Source: JAICKM01 sp050998805 (GTDB lineage Bacteria > Chloroflexota > Chloroflexia > QHBQ01 > JAICKM01). Taken from it: a stretch of DNA of 64,000 nucleotides. Below the pieces are notes generated by a model. That model made no database searches, was not told the origin of the DNA, and was given only the letters and a program-made list of their open reading frames with translations. The translations under genes and the position numbers were made by a program. Below, in pieces: positions 8,153 to 17,368 of this stretch (positions are counted from its first letter, which is position 1; every line of letters starts with the position of its first letter). The DNA is taken from positions 1-64,000 of the forward strand of contig JBPCPV010000034.1 of NCBI GenBank assembly GCA_050998805.1, read 5' to 3'.

Positions 8153-9682
8153 TTGGCCGATCAATTGATCCCGTCCCAGTTTTTTTTCGACTCGTCATAT
8201 CTGGCTGGCGTGGGCGTCCAGCGCCCGCGTGACATACTGTTTGTGGTCTTGCACCACAGCGCTGGAATCGAATCCAGCGACATCCCCTGGCTGACCACGC
8301 AGGGACAGGTTTCCGTACATCGGTATGTGAGCCGGGCGGGCACGCGTTACCAACTGGTGGCGGACGAGAACGCCGCCTGGGGGTGTGCCGTCGGGGCAGA
8401 GTTCGAGTTCGTGCCGCCGCGCCTCGGCACGCGCTGGGCCGCCAACGAAAACTGGCCAACCTTGCAGTTCGAAATGGAGAACCGGGGCAGCGACCCTTTT
8501 ACCGACCCCCAATACGAAGCGGCGGCGGACTGGACAGCCGGGTGGGTGCAGGCATACGGCATCCCCGGCGACCGCCGCAATATCGTGGGCCACCGGGAGT
8601 TAACCCGCAGCCCCGCGCACCAAGATCCCAACGACCAGTGGGACTGGACGCGGTTCATGGCCCTAGTGCAAACCCGCCTCACGGCAGCCGGGTATATCGA
8701 TTATTACGTGCAGGGGCCGCCCACGATCGCTCGAACCCTATTCGTCGAGGTGCTGGCCGCCCCGCCGAATAGCCCCATCGCCGACCAGGCGGACCAGTAT
8801 TATGATTGCTGCACGGGGTACGGGGTCGATCCTGCGGTAGCGCTGGCCTTTTTTGTGAAAGAGTCGGACAGGGGCACGGCGGGCATCGCTCCGCAGACGT
8901 TGAGTTGGGGCAACCAGCGGCGGGCCTGGCGGCCCGAACGGACCACCGGCACGCTGACCACGCCCTGGGGGCCGTTTGCCCAATACAAAAGCTGGCTCGA
9001 CAGTCTGGCGGATTGGTGCGAACTTCTCTTGAGCGACGTGTATCAGGGCGAAGGCCGAACGACCGTGCGTAGCGTCCTGCCGAAATATGCACCCGCCTCG
9101 GAAAATAACACCGCGTTGTATATCCAGCAAACTATCGAGCGGATAACCGGCTGGAAGGACACGGCCGATACCGGAGTGGTACCCGAACTCGATCTGCCGA
9201 TCAGCAGCCCTCCGACGATCAGCCGCGAGCGATTCCGCGCGGTGCTACAGGACGCCAATAGCCCCGCCCTCGCGGAAGCCGACACGCTGTATGACCTCGC
9301 CGTGGCGAATGGGGTCAACCCGGCGGTCGCGCTCGCCTTTTTCGTGCAGATCAGCCGGGCGGGCACGGCATACGCCAACCCCGCCAAAGCCGGGAACCAC
9401 AACTGGGGCGAGGTCCTGGGAGACGGAGCAGGGCTTGGGGGCGTGCAGGCTTACCCAAGCTGGGCCGAGGGCCTGCGCGATTGGATACGCATAGTCGGCG
9501 TGATCTACGCGGGCGAAGGCATGACGACCGTGCGGAGCGTGGCGGCGCACTACCATCCCGGCGGCACGGCCAACACTGCATCCTATGCCCAAGCGCTGAT
9601 CGATCGCATCAACGCCTGGCGGGAGCCGACCGCCGCCCCAACGCCGGTATTGAAGCCTGGCAGGAAACAAGTCCCAATCTGA
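8153..9682 (+). CDS. N-acetylmuramoyl-L-alanine amidase with two lysozyme-like repeats
   Basis: TTG 8153 follows AGGGAG by about seven bases and gives 509 residues. Residues about 25-175 form an Amidase_2/PGRP domain with zinc-ligand candidates H34 (VVLHHSAG), H147 (IVGHRELT) and D158 (AHQDPND). Two related repeats follow (about 183-345 and 355-495), each with GV(D/N)PAVALAFFV, (A)Y.SW...L.DW and GEG.TTVRSV, resembling glucosaminidase/lytic transglycosylase folds. The first keeps a possible catalytic Glu (VKESDRG); the second reads VQISRAG and looks inactive, perhaps wall-binding. No signal peptide is visible, so export would need holin-like or non-classical help, or the real start differs. 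Likely a peptidoglycan hydrolase. Confidence 0.75.
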   Translation: MADQLIPSQFFFDSSYLAGVGVQRPRDILFVVLHHSAGIESSDIPWLTTQGQVSVHRYVSRAGTRYQLVADENAAWGCAVGAEFEFVPPRLGTRWAANENWPTLQFEMENRGSDPFTDPQYEAAADWTAGWVQAYGIPGDRRNIVGHRELTRSPAHQDPNDQWDWTRFMALVQTRLTAAGYIDYYVQGPPTIARTLFVEVLAAPPNSPIADQADQYYDCCTGYGVDPAVALAFFVKESDRGTAGIAPQTLSWGNQRRAWRPERTTGTLTTPWGPFAQYKSWLDSLADWCELLLSDVYQGEGRTTVRSVLPKYAPASENNTALYIQQTIERITGWKDTADTGVVPELDLPISSPPTISRERFRAVLQDANSPALAEADTLYDLAVANGVNPAVALAFFVQISRAGTAYANPAKAGNHNWGEVLGDGAGLGGVQAYPSWAEGLRDWIRIVGVIYAGEGMTTVRSVAAHYHPGGTANTASYAQALIDRINAWREPTAAPTPVLKPGRKQVPI

Positions 9683-9683
9683 C

Positions 9684-9713
9684 TTGACGAGTCCGTTGTA
9701 TAACCAGTATAAT
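9684..9713 (+). promoter_or_regulatory. promoter of the CHAT-receiver operon
   Basis: TTGACG (9684-9689) and TATAAT (9708-9713) are separated by 18 bases. The leader to the first ATG at 9839 is about 120 bases and holds a strong AAAGGAGGTG (about 9772-9781) with no usable start codon after it, then a second AAGGAG at 9827-9832 that serves the gene. The unused Shine-Dalgarno is unusual. Confidence 0.7.
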
Positions 9714-9838
9714 CCCAACATCGTTCTAGTTATACCCTTGCTTTGCCGCATAAAGCTCAGAGGCCCGACTAAAGGAGGTGACACGCAAGACGCGGAAGCG
9801 ACAAACAGGGGCTCGAAAAAGTTCATAAGGAGATACCA

Positions 9839-11629
9839 ATGGATGGCAGAAGACTTGGCTCCAGCGTATGGTATGCGTTGGATTCTGACCAGACCCGGAC
9901 TGATCTCACACCGGTATCCCTGCTACAGGCGGGGATAGCGCCCACTGTTTCCGAATGGAACGAGTTGGGCGGCGCAGCATTAACATGCATCCCGCAGGAA
10001 CCGATCGACCGAGCGCGGGGTGCCCTATTTACGTTGGCACGCAGCCGGCCGGCACTTATTGACGGTCAGCCGGGCGCAGCCCTTGCGCTCCGGTATCTAC
10101 GCCGGTCCTTCTACAACTCCCTGTGCCATCAGCCGGGCAGGGCGCTCGACAGTGCAGTACACGCGACGGCCGAGTATGTGCGGACCCTCGCCTGGACGGG
10201 GCACGATCTCGCCGACTGTGAACTCGCCGCAGTGGCAGTGCAAGGCGCGCACCTCTGGCTGATCACCACGGCAACATGCGCGGCCTACTTGGTGCGGCCC
10301 ACCGCCGGAGGCTGGCACCGGCTCACCGCCGGTGAGGTCGGCTCACTATTGGCCTATCACACACCACCCCAGGAACAGACCGGCATGGCGACCGTGCTCC
10401 AACCTGGTGACCTGGTGCTCCTGACCACCCAGGCACACGAAACCCTGATCCAGAGCTGCCTGCTCTCTCTGCTGCTCCATGAGCCGGGCCTGGGCGCGGA
10501 GGATCTCTCCGACACGCTCACGCAGCTCTCCGCAGACGAGCCTGGGAGCGGACTGCCTCTGGCCTTGTTGCTCACCTGCCAGGCCCTTGCCGATCCCGAG
10601 GCCCAAGCAACGCCACCGCGCCCCTCCAAGGGCACGGTGGCGCTCGCTGTGCCCGCCGGATTCCCCTGGGAGCTTGACGACCTGCCTCTGCCGGCCAAGC
10701 CCCGCGCGAGCGCGGTTCCTGCGCCATCGCTGGTCGCGCACCCACCGCCCCACGAAGTGTCTCCGCCACCGCCGGTCCCGTCATTCCGGCTGCCAAGACT
10801 GCCGGCAGACCCCGCACCAACCCGCCAGGCGGTCACGCCCGATTTACACACCTGGATCGCCACACAGGGCCGGCTGGCACGTGCGCTCGCGCCGGGCACC
10901 GGCCTGCTGATGGGGGCGGGATTGGCCGGCGCATGGATAACGGGCCAGTTGACCTACCTGCTGGCCGGTTGCTCGTTGAGCGGCCTGTTGCTGTACAGCG
11001 CCCACCGGCTCCGCCCCGCCGAGCAACAGGGCGACGGATCTGCGGCGGTAGCAAAGGGCCGCCTCCTGGGGACATATGCGGTTCCGGCAACGGTCTGGCC
11101 GCGCACATGGTCTCCGCCCGTGCTCGCCGCCCCGAGACGGGCGACCGGCCGCGCCGCGCATCCACCGGTCACCGTTGGCCTCACCTGGTCGTGTGACCGT
11201 TTGCTGTTGCCGCCTCCGTCCGCGGTGGAACCTGGGTGCCTCGACATCGTCTCTTTACACGACGCGGCCGGGAAGGCCATCGCGGAGCTTACCTTGCTCT
11301 GCCCGCCCCACCTACTGACCGAAGCAGGAGGCTATCCGCAGGGCATCTACGTGGTGCTCCATGATCTGGTCAGCGACCGCAGGCAGATGGTCGCCTGGCT
11401 GGCTCCCGGCCAACGATGCACAGAAGCCGTGCTGCGCGACGTGGGCGGCTACAGCGGCAATCCCGACGCGCATGTGCGTCGGTTGCGAGGCCACCCCCGG
11501 TTCGAGATGGCGTCCACACATCTGCGGGTCGCCCTGATGCTCGACCGCTATCGGTTCACCGACCCGCCACTCAACCAACATATCGAGTCCCTGGAAGTGC
11601 TGCTGACCGGCACGCAGGAGCTGGCATGA
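9839..11629 (+). CDS. PP2C-like pseudophosphatase with transmembrane hairpin
   Basis: The 596-residue protein is not clearly assigned to any family. Its N-terminal part (about 60-260) aligns by eye with the PP2C-like protein encoded at 17369: FYNSLCHQPGRALDSAV versus YYNSPLRQPANLLQSAI, and VQGAHLWLITTATCAAYLVR versus VQGDTLWLADVGDCRGYLLR. The metal-binding Asp residues of PP2C (GD in VGDSR, DG in SDGL) are absent here, so I infer a non-catalytic paralogue. A Pro-rich linker follows (about 260-340), then two hydrophobic segments (LLMGAGLAGAWITGQL, LLAGCSLSGLLLYSA). A C-terminal domain of about 160 residues (TWSCDRLLLPPPS ... YVVLHDLVSDRRQMVAWL) is unrecognised. It overlaps the CHAT gene by ATGA. 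Confidence 0.6.
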   Translation: MDGRRLGSSVWYALDSDQTRTDLTPVSLLQAGIAPTVSEWNELGGAALTCIPQEPIDRARGALFTLARSRPALIDGQPGAALALRYLRRSFYNSLCHQPGRALDSAVHATAEYVRTLAWTGHDLADCELAAVAVQGAHLWLITTATCAAYLVRPTAGGWHRLTAGEVGSLLAYHTPPQEQTGMATVLQPGDLVLLTTQAHETLIQSCLLSLLLHEPGLGAEDLSDTLTQLSADEPGSGLPLALLLTCQALADPEAQATPPRPSKGTVALAVPAGFPWELDDLPLPAKPRASAVPAPSLVAHPPPHEVSPPPPVPSFRLPRLPADPAPTRQAVTPDLHTWIATQGRLARALAPGTGLLMGAGLAGAWITGQLTYLLAGCSLSGLLLYSAHRLRPAEQQGDGSAAVAKGRLLGTYAVPATVWPRTWSPPVLAAPRRATGRAAHPPVTVGLTWSCDRLLLPPPSAVEPGCLDIVSLHDAAGKAIAELTLLCPPHLLTEAGGYPQGIYVVLHDLVSDRRQMVAWLAPGQRCTEAVLRDVGGYSGNPDAHVRRLRGHPRFEMASTHLRVALMLDRYRFTDPPLNQHIESLEVLLTGTQELA

Positions 11630-13137
11630 GCCGGCCGACGCCAGCCCGGCCCACCGGCACCCCGCCCGCGCCGCTCAGTATCGAGCTGTTGGTCGGTGTG
11701 GCCGAGGGCGCAGGCGGCAGGAGCGAGGTCCAGGCGGTGCTGGGGGCCGGGGAGCGCGCGCACGGCGTGTTCCATCTAGACATCCGCGGGCCTGAGATGA
11801 CGCGGCTGACGGCGCGCGTACACAGCCGGCAGGCCGCCGACGACGAGGTGATGCGCCTCGGTAGCCTGATGTTCGACGCGCTATTCCAGGGCGCGATCGG
11901 GGCCGCCTACCGAGAAGCCCGTGGGCGGGCGCGGGGGAGCGGCACCGCGCTTCGTGTTGTGCTCACCAGCGCGACCCCGGCGATCGACGCGCTGCCCTGG
12001 GAGTTCCTGTACGATTCCAGCCTGGGGCATTTCTTGGCACTGACGCCCGATGTGCGCCTGACGCGCAACCTGCCTTCTCTGAGCGCGCCGCACCCGGTGC
12101 CTGGGCGCTTGCCCCTGCGGGTGCTGGTCGCGGCAGCGGGGCCGGCAACTTATGCAGGCTCGCAGCTGTCGGGGATCGACGTGGCCGCAGAACGCGCGCT
12201 GATCGAGGCGACCCTCGCGCCGCTGGTCGCCGAGGGCCATCTACAGGTCACGCACATCTCGCTCACCCAGCCCCGCGTCTTGTTGGACAAAGTGCGGCGC
12301 ATCCAGCCCCACATTTTCCACTATATCGGGCACGCGGGGATCGTGGATGGCACGCCCCTCTTGTTCTGCGGCCCGCCCGGCGGCGAAGCCGTGCCGTTGA
12401 GCGGCACACAGATCGCGGCGACGCTCGGCTTGGCCGGGGAGCTCCAGCTGGTGCTCTTGAATACCTGCTGGGGCGGGCAGGCAGGCATCACAGGCAGCCT
12501 CTTCGGTTTGGCACCGGCGATCGCGGCTGCGGGGGTGCCTGCGGTCGTCGGCTGGCAGACCGGCATCAGCGACCGGAGCGCGCCCCCGCTCGCCGGACGC
12601 CTCTACGAGGAGCTGGCGCGGGGCGCAAGTGTGGACGAGGCGCTCACCATCGCGCGTCTTGCTCTCTACGCCGATCCAAAAGTCGAGCGCCTGGCATGGG
12701 GCCTCGCGGTCGCCTACTTACGCACCGAGCTGACGCGCATCGTGACCCCGCAGCCGAAGACCTGGCAGTTGCTGGTGATCGACGACGAGCAGATCCGCGC
12801 CGATCTACTGCGCTCGCGCCTGACCCGGCGCGGGCTGGAGGTCACCTGGGCAAACGGCGGGGAGGCGGGGCTGGAACGCGCCCGGCAGATGCATCCCGAT
12901 GTCATCGTCTTGGACTTGAAGATGCCGGGGATGGACGGCTTCCAAGTCCTCCACGCGCTCAAGTCCGGCTCGGCGACCGCCAACATCCCTGTCGTCGTCC
13001 TCAGCTCACTCGGCGCGGATTATGAGACCGCTCTACGCGCCTACACGGGCGGCGCGCAGTACGTGATCCCGTACAACGGCCGCTTGGACCAGCTGGAACA
13101 GGTGTTGAGGGGAAATCTAAATGTCCCGCTTGATTAA
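11626..13137 (+). CDS. CHAT (caspase-like) protease fused to a receiver domain
   Basis: The start is ATG 11626, overlapping the upstream stop as ATGA, and gives 503 residues. Residues about 15-370 form a CHAT domain: DALPWEFLYD, DVRLTRNLPS, then the dyad His in IFHYIGHAG and Cys in LVLLNTCWGGQ, with GVPAVVGWQTGI after it. This is the usual layout of an active caspase-fold peptidase. Residues about 380-500 are a receiver domain with DDEQ and phospho-Asp VLDLKMPGMDGF. The Lys expected near the end is replaced (GAQYVIPYNG), so phosphorylation switching may be atypical. Next to a large histidine kinase, a protease under phosphorelay control is the obvious reading. Substrate unknown. Confidence 0.85.
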   Translation: MSRPTPARPTGTPPAPLSIELLVGVAEGAGGRSEVQAVLGAGERAHGVFHLDIRGPEMTRLTARVHSRQAADDEVMRLGSLMFDALFQGAIGAAYREARGRARGSGTALRVVLTSATPAIDALPWEFLYDSSLGHFLALTPDVRLTRNLPSLSAPHPVPGRLPLRVLVAAAGPATYAGSQLSGIDVAAERALIEATLAPLVAEGHLQVTHISLTQPRVLLDKVRRIQPHIFHYIGHAGIVDGTPLLFCGPPGGEAVPLSGTQIAATLGLAGELQLVLLNTCWGGQAGITGSLFGLAPAIAAAGVPAVVGWQTGISDRSAPPLAGRLYEELARGASVDEALTIARLALYADPKVERLAWGLAVAYLRTELTRIVTPQPKTWQLLVIDDEQIRADLLRSRLTRRGLEVTWANGGEAGLERARQMHPDVIVLDLKMPGMDGFQVLHALKSGSATANIPVVVLSSLGADYETALRAYTGGAQYVIPYNGRLDQLEQVLRGNLNVPLD

Positions 13138-16100
13138 ACAGAGTCGGCGGACAGTGGAACGCCCCGCCATGATGCCACCAGCCCAAGATCCCGCTGAACG
13201 AGCTAATTCGCCTGCGCTCGCCCTCGGCGACGCGCTGCTGCGCGAACCCGACCTCGGTCAGGGCCTTCGCCGCCTCTATCGGGAACTAACGACCGCTATA
13301 CCGGCGGAATATCTGTATACAGGAGTGCTGGATACCCGCAGCGAACAGTTGGTGATCCCGCTCTACTACGAGAACGGCGAGTACACCGCCGGATACAGCC
13401 GCCCCTTCCAGGCAGGCGGCGGGCCGGCCGAGTGGGTACTGGCCCACGACGCGGCCCTGATCAGCGGCAACTTCCCCGTCGAGGCCGCCGCGCGCAACTG
13501 GCCGTCCGCCGATCCGGACCTGCCCTTCCTTCCCCTGTCGGTCATGGTCATGCCGTTGCGCCTCGGCGGGCGGGCGATCGGCGTCATCAGCATAGGCAGC
13601 TCCCGCCCCGACGCCTACGGAAGCCCGGAAACGGCACTCTTGAGCTATGCGGCAGACCTGCTGGCGGGAGTGCTGGCGCAATGGTGGAGCGATCTGCGGT
13701 GGACGCGAGAGCAGGCCCTTGCCCTGACCGAAGCCGAGACCCTCAGCCGCCACCGGCAGGAGGTTTTCTCCCGCATTGCCTGGCGGTCCACCCTGGAGAC
13801 GAATCCGGCGCTCCTGCTCAACACGGCTCTGCACGAGATCGGGACGCTCGTGCCGTGGGACGCCGCAGGCATCTGGCAGGAACACCAGGCATGGCCGGGA
13901 CTGGCTCGCATCTGGCACGAGGCAATCCTGACGGCGATCCCTGGGCGCAGCCTGCCCGCCGACGGTCCGCTGGCGGCGGCGGCGCACGAGTGCCGCCGGA
14001 CCGTCCTCCTGTCGCCCGATCCGGCGGATCACACGGCCGGCACGGGGCCGCGCGGCCCCGCCGTCGCCGTATCCCTCCGCTATTCGGCGGCCCAAGCGCC
14101 GGGGCTGCTGGTGCTGGAGCGCGCTCCGGGGGCCGAGCCCTTCAGTGCGGAGGACGCTGCCCTCTTAGAGCAGCTCGGCCAGGCGCTCACTGTGGGCATC
14201 GAAAAATGCCGCCGGATGGCACCGGCGGCCTTGCACAGGGATCTTGCGGCGGCGTTGCAGGGCGATCCCGCAACGGTCTGGGCCGCGGTAGGCGCGGCCT
14301 TGCAGGCCCACCTGCCGAGCGGCGCTGCCGCCGTGTTGGTGCAGGCCGATGGGCGTTGGCACCCGCTCACCCCGCCCACGGCCCAGTCACCATTCTGGTA
14401 CGACACGGCCCCCGGCTTGCCGGCCGCCGCGATGACGGGAGGTCGCCCGCAGGTCTATCGCGCGGCGGCCATCGCAGAGCAGCACATCACCGGGATCGGC
14501 AGCCTAGTGATCGTGCCGATCATCGCCGCAGGCGTGCCGCTAGGCGTCGTCGCCTTCTGGAGCGCGCAGGCACACGCCGTGGGCGGTGCCGAGGTGGAGA
14601 TCCTCGACAACGCCGCAGCCCATCTAGCGCCGATCTTGTGGGCCGAGCGGGCGGGCGTTCCGGTCACACAGGACGTGTACCTGCCGGCAGAACTCGGCGC
14701 TCTACAGCAGGCTGCCGGCGAGAGCGTAGATCTGCCGGGGCTGCTGCACAGCGTGCTGCGCTACGCGCTGGCGAGCACTCCGGCCGTGGCCGGAACGGTG
14801 CTGCTGCGCGAGGCCGGAGATCGCCTCGCACTGCGGGCTTCTGTTCCCGAACGGGCGGGATCCCCGCTACCGAGCGCGCTCTATGAAACCGCAGCCCGAG
14901 TGCTGAAACGGGGGCAAGCCGAGTATTTTTCAGGCACAGATGGTGCCGTGGCCTGTATCCCCCTCTCCCCACAGAGCGTGGGGGGAAAGGCTCCCGCGCC
15001 CCTCGGCGTCTTGGTGTTCAACAGCGACCGGCCCGACGCCTTCCGCCCGGCGGATCGCGAGATGCTCGGCCAACTGGCCGCGCCGGCAACCGCCTGGGTC
15101 TCCCAGCGCGCAGTCGCGGACGCCGAGCGGGCTATCTACCGCATGGCAGGCGTCCACGCTTCGGGCACTCAGGTTCTGGAACGTGTCCCCGCGCTGATCT
15201 GCCAGGCACTTTTCGTCCCGGTTTGCCTGGTGCATTGGCTCGACCGGCGGAGCAATCGTTTCGTGGTAGCCTCGGCGGCAGGATTCAGCGTGGCCGACCC
15301 TGCGCTCACCGCGCTGGAACTGGCGGGCGACGATCCGAGGCTGCCGGCGTTGTTCACTGCCCAGCCGGATCGTCGTCGCCCGGTGCGCGCCGCCGATGCT
15401 CCTTTCTGGCCTCCGGCCCTCCTCGCAGCGGCCGGACTGCACCTACAGTGCGTCGTGCCGTTCTCGGTGGACGGGCAGCCGGCCGGTCTCATATCGGTCC
15501 ACACCTTTGACGACGCGCCGGCCGCGCGTGTCGCCGTCGGACCGTTGGCGGGGCTAGCGGCCGCGCTCGGAGACACCCTTGTGAGCCTCCGCCAGGGGTG
15601 GCGGGTCGGAACCCTTACTGCGCTTACGGAGGGGGTGGCTCCCAACGAAGCCGAACTCCTCGGCCCGACCGACCTCGCCCTCACGCCACGGATGGCCGGG
15701 CAGCTCACCCATCTGCTGACGCACGCGCTCGACCTGACCGGCATGAAGGCGGCCTACCTGCTCCTACGCAGCGACGGCCATCTGCCGTTGGCTCCGGTGG
15801 TAACCGTCGGGGCGACCCGCACGGCGCTGCCCGAATCGCTCGCGCCGCACCTCGCCCTGCTCCTGGAGGTGGCGGGGCCATACTACCTGCCCGATACCCG
15901 ACCCGATCCTCCGCCCGGCTATCCGCTCTTTGACGCCGCGACGCGCAGCAGCATCCTCTTGCCCCTGCGCGCCGAAGGCACCCCGAACACGGCCGCCTGT
16001 CTCGGCCTGATTGTGCTCGAAAGCCCCACGCCCCATACGGCCGCCCCGACCGATTTCCAGGCCGTGCAGCCGGCAGCCGCCCTCGCGTTGGCGATCATCT

Positions 16101-17347
16101 GCCAGGGAGGGCTGCTCCAGCAGCTTGGCAGCCAGCCGGGGCAGCTGGACCAGGTTCTTGCCGCGATAGATGCGTTGTGGGACGAGCAGGACGAGAGTAT
16201 TGTGCAGGCCCGACTGGTGGCCGCCGCGCGTACCGCGCTCGATGCCGACCTTGTGGTGCTCTATCCTGGAGGCCAGGGTCAGGCGGCAGGAGAGGTGCCG
16301 CCTCAGAGCGGCAACCAGCAGCCCGGCGCGCTCGCCGGAGGCCCCGAGATGCAGGCGCTCGTCGAGCAGGCGACGGCGAGAGCGGGATTGGTGTTTGTCG
16401 AGGATGTGACGGCGCGGGGCGACCTGGCCGCCAACGTGTGGGCCGGGCAAGAAAGGGTGCAGGCTCTTGTTATCGCCCCGTTGCCGATCCGTGCCCGGCA
16501 GCCGGCCGTGCTGCTCGCAGCCTACCGACGGCCTGTGCATTTCGATGCCGCCCGCAGGCAGACCGTGCGCTTATTCTCATCACTCGCCGCGCTTGTCCTC
16601 GCAAACGCGCGCAGCCGCGCACAAGCGAGCGTGCAGGCTGCCGCCCAAATGCAGTCATTCAGCCTGGCCGCCCACGAACTGCGCGAGCCGGTCGAGAAGG
16701 TCCACATGATCCTAGAGACCGCGCTCAACGGCCTCTGGTTGCCGATGTCGGACACGCTGCGGTCACGGATCGGCGTCGCCTATAACGTGCTCGACGATTA
16801 TTCCGAAAGCCTCGACCGGGTGCTTCAACTAGGCCGCCTCCAGGCGGGGGTACAGGAGCTGGAGCGGCGTCCGGCCGCTGTGGGCGAACTCGCGCACGCC
16901 GTGATCGCCCGTCATGCGGAATACGCGCGCGAGCGGGACGTGACCTTGCAGGCGTCCGTCGATCCCCTGCTCGCGCCCCAGCGCCCCTTGCTCGACGAGG
17001 TGTTGCTGCGGGTGGCGCTGAGTAACCTGGTGCATAACGCCGTGAAGTTCAGCCGGCCCGGCGGCATGGTAAACCTCGGATGCACCAGCGGCTACTCAGA
17101 CGGTCAGCGATACCTTATCTGGACGGTTGAAGACCAGGGCATCGGGATACCGGCGACGGCCCAGGACCAGATTTTCGACCCGTACTACCAGGTCGCCCAG
17201 GGGTTGGGGCGACCTGCCGGCGGGCCGGGGCTGGGGCTGGCACTGGCCCGCCTGATCGTCGAATTACATGGCGGCACGATTGCCGTCGCCGGCGCACCCG
17301 GCGCAGGCAGCCGATTTACCGTCCGACTGCCGTTCCTGGCGGCCTAA
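13121..17347 (+). CDS. soluble multi-GAF hybrid sensor histidine kinase
   Basis: At 1408 residues this is very long for a kinase. Several GAF-like units repeat from about residue 45 to 1180, seen as recurrent patterns such as FLPLSVMVMPLRLGGRAIGVI, VIVPIIAAGVPLGVVAFWS, LQCVVPFSVDGQPAGLISVH and VQALVIAPLPIRARQPAVLL. A dimerisation/phospho-acceptor helix follows near 1190 (FSLAAHELREPVEKVHMI), then an ATPase domain with N box LSNLVHNAVKFSRPGG, G1 VEDQGIGIP and G2 PGLGLALARLIVELHGG. No membrane segment is seen, so it senses cytoplasmic ligands. It overlaps the CHAT-receiver gene by 17 bases, and the receiver there is its most likely partner. Confidence 0.8.
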   Translation: MSRLIKQSRRTVERPAMMPPAQDPAERANSPALALGDALLREPDLGQGLRRLYRELTTAIPAEYLYTGVLDTRSEQLVIPLYYENGEYTAGYSRPFQAGGGPAEWVLAHDAALISGNFPVEAAARNWPSADPDLPFLPLSVMVMPLRLGGRAIGVISIGSSRPDAYGSPETALLSYAADLLAGVLAQWWSDLRWTREQALALTEAETLSRHRQEVFSRIAWRSTLETNPALLLNTALHEIGTLVPWDAAGIWQEHQAWPGLARIWHEAILTAIPGRSLPADGPLAAAAHECRRTVLLSPDPADHTAGTGPRGPAVAVSLRYSAAQAPGLLVLERAPGAEPFSAEDAALLEQLGQALTVGIEKCRRMAPAALHRDLAAALQGDPATVWAAVGAALQAHLPSGAAAVLVQADGRWHPLTPPTAQSPFWYDTAPGLPAAAMTGGRPQVYRAAAIAEQHITGIGSLVIVPIIAAGVPLGVVAFWSAQAHAVGGAEVEILDNAAAHLAPILWAERAGVPVTQDVYLPAELGALQQAAGESVDLPGLLHSVLRYALASTPAVAGTVLLREAGDRLALRASVPERAGSPLPSALYETAARVLKRGQAEYFSGTDGAVACIPLSPQSVGGKAPAPLGVLVFNSDRPDAFRPADREMLGQLAAPATAWVSQRAVADAERAIYRMAGVHASGTQVLERVPALICQALFVPVCLVHWLDRRSNRFVVASAAGFSVADPALTALELAGDDPRLPALFTAQPDRRRPVRAADAPFWPPALLAAAGLHLQCVVPFSVDGQPAGLISVHTFDDAPAARVAVGPLAGLAAALGDTLVSLRQGWRVGTLTALTEGVAPNEAELLGPTDLALTPRMAGQLTHLLTHALDLTGMKAAYLLLRSDGHLPLAPVVTVGATRTALPESLAPHLALLLEVAGPYYLPDTRPDPPPGYPLFDAATRSSILLPLRAEGTPNTAACLGLIVLESPTPHTAAPTDFQAVQPAAALALAIICQGGLLQQLGSQPGQLDQVLAAIDALWDEQDESIVQARLVAAARTALDADLVVLYPGGQGQAAGEVPPQSGNQQPGALAGGPEMQALVEQATARAGLVFVEDVTARGDLAANVWAGQERVQALVIAPLPIRARQPAVLLAAYRRPVHFDAARRQTVRLFSSLAALVLANARSRAQASVQAAAQMQSFSLAAHELREPVEKVHMILETALNGLWLPMSDTLRSRIGVAYNVLDDYSESLDRVLQLGRLQAGVQELERRPAAVGELAHAVIARHAEYARERDVTLQASVDPLLAPQRPLLDEVLLRVALSNLVHNAVKFSRPGGMVNLGCTSGYSDGQRYLIWTVEDQGIGIPATAQDQIFDPYYQVAQGLGRPAGGPGLGLALARLIVELHGGTIAVAGAPGAGSRFTVRLPFLAA

Positions 17348-17368
17348 CTCGCACGTAGGAGAACGCAC

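Noticed and set aside
9772..9839. Leader peptide behind the strong AAAGGAGGTG before the CHAT operon
   Set aside because: No ATG, GTG or TTG lies at a workable distance after it; the gene uses a second Shine-Dalgarno at 9827-9832.
13432..14886. 484-residue plus-strand frame inside the multi-GAF kinase
   Set aside because: Arg/Gly-rich alternative frame of a real gene with clear GAF patterns.
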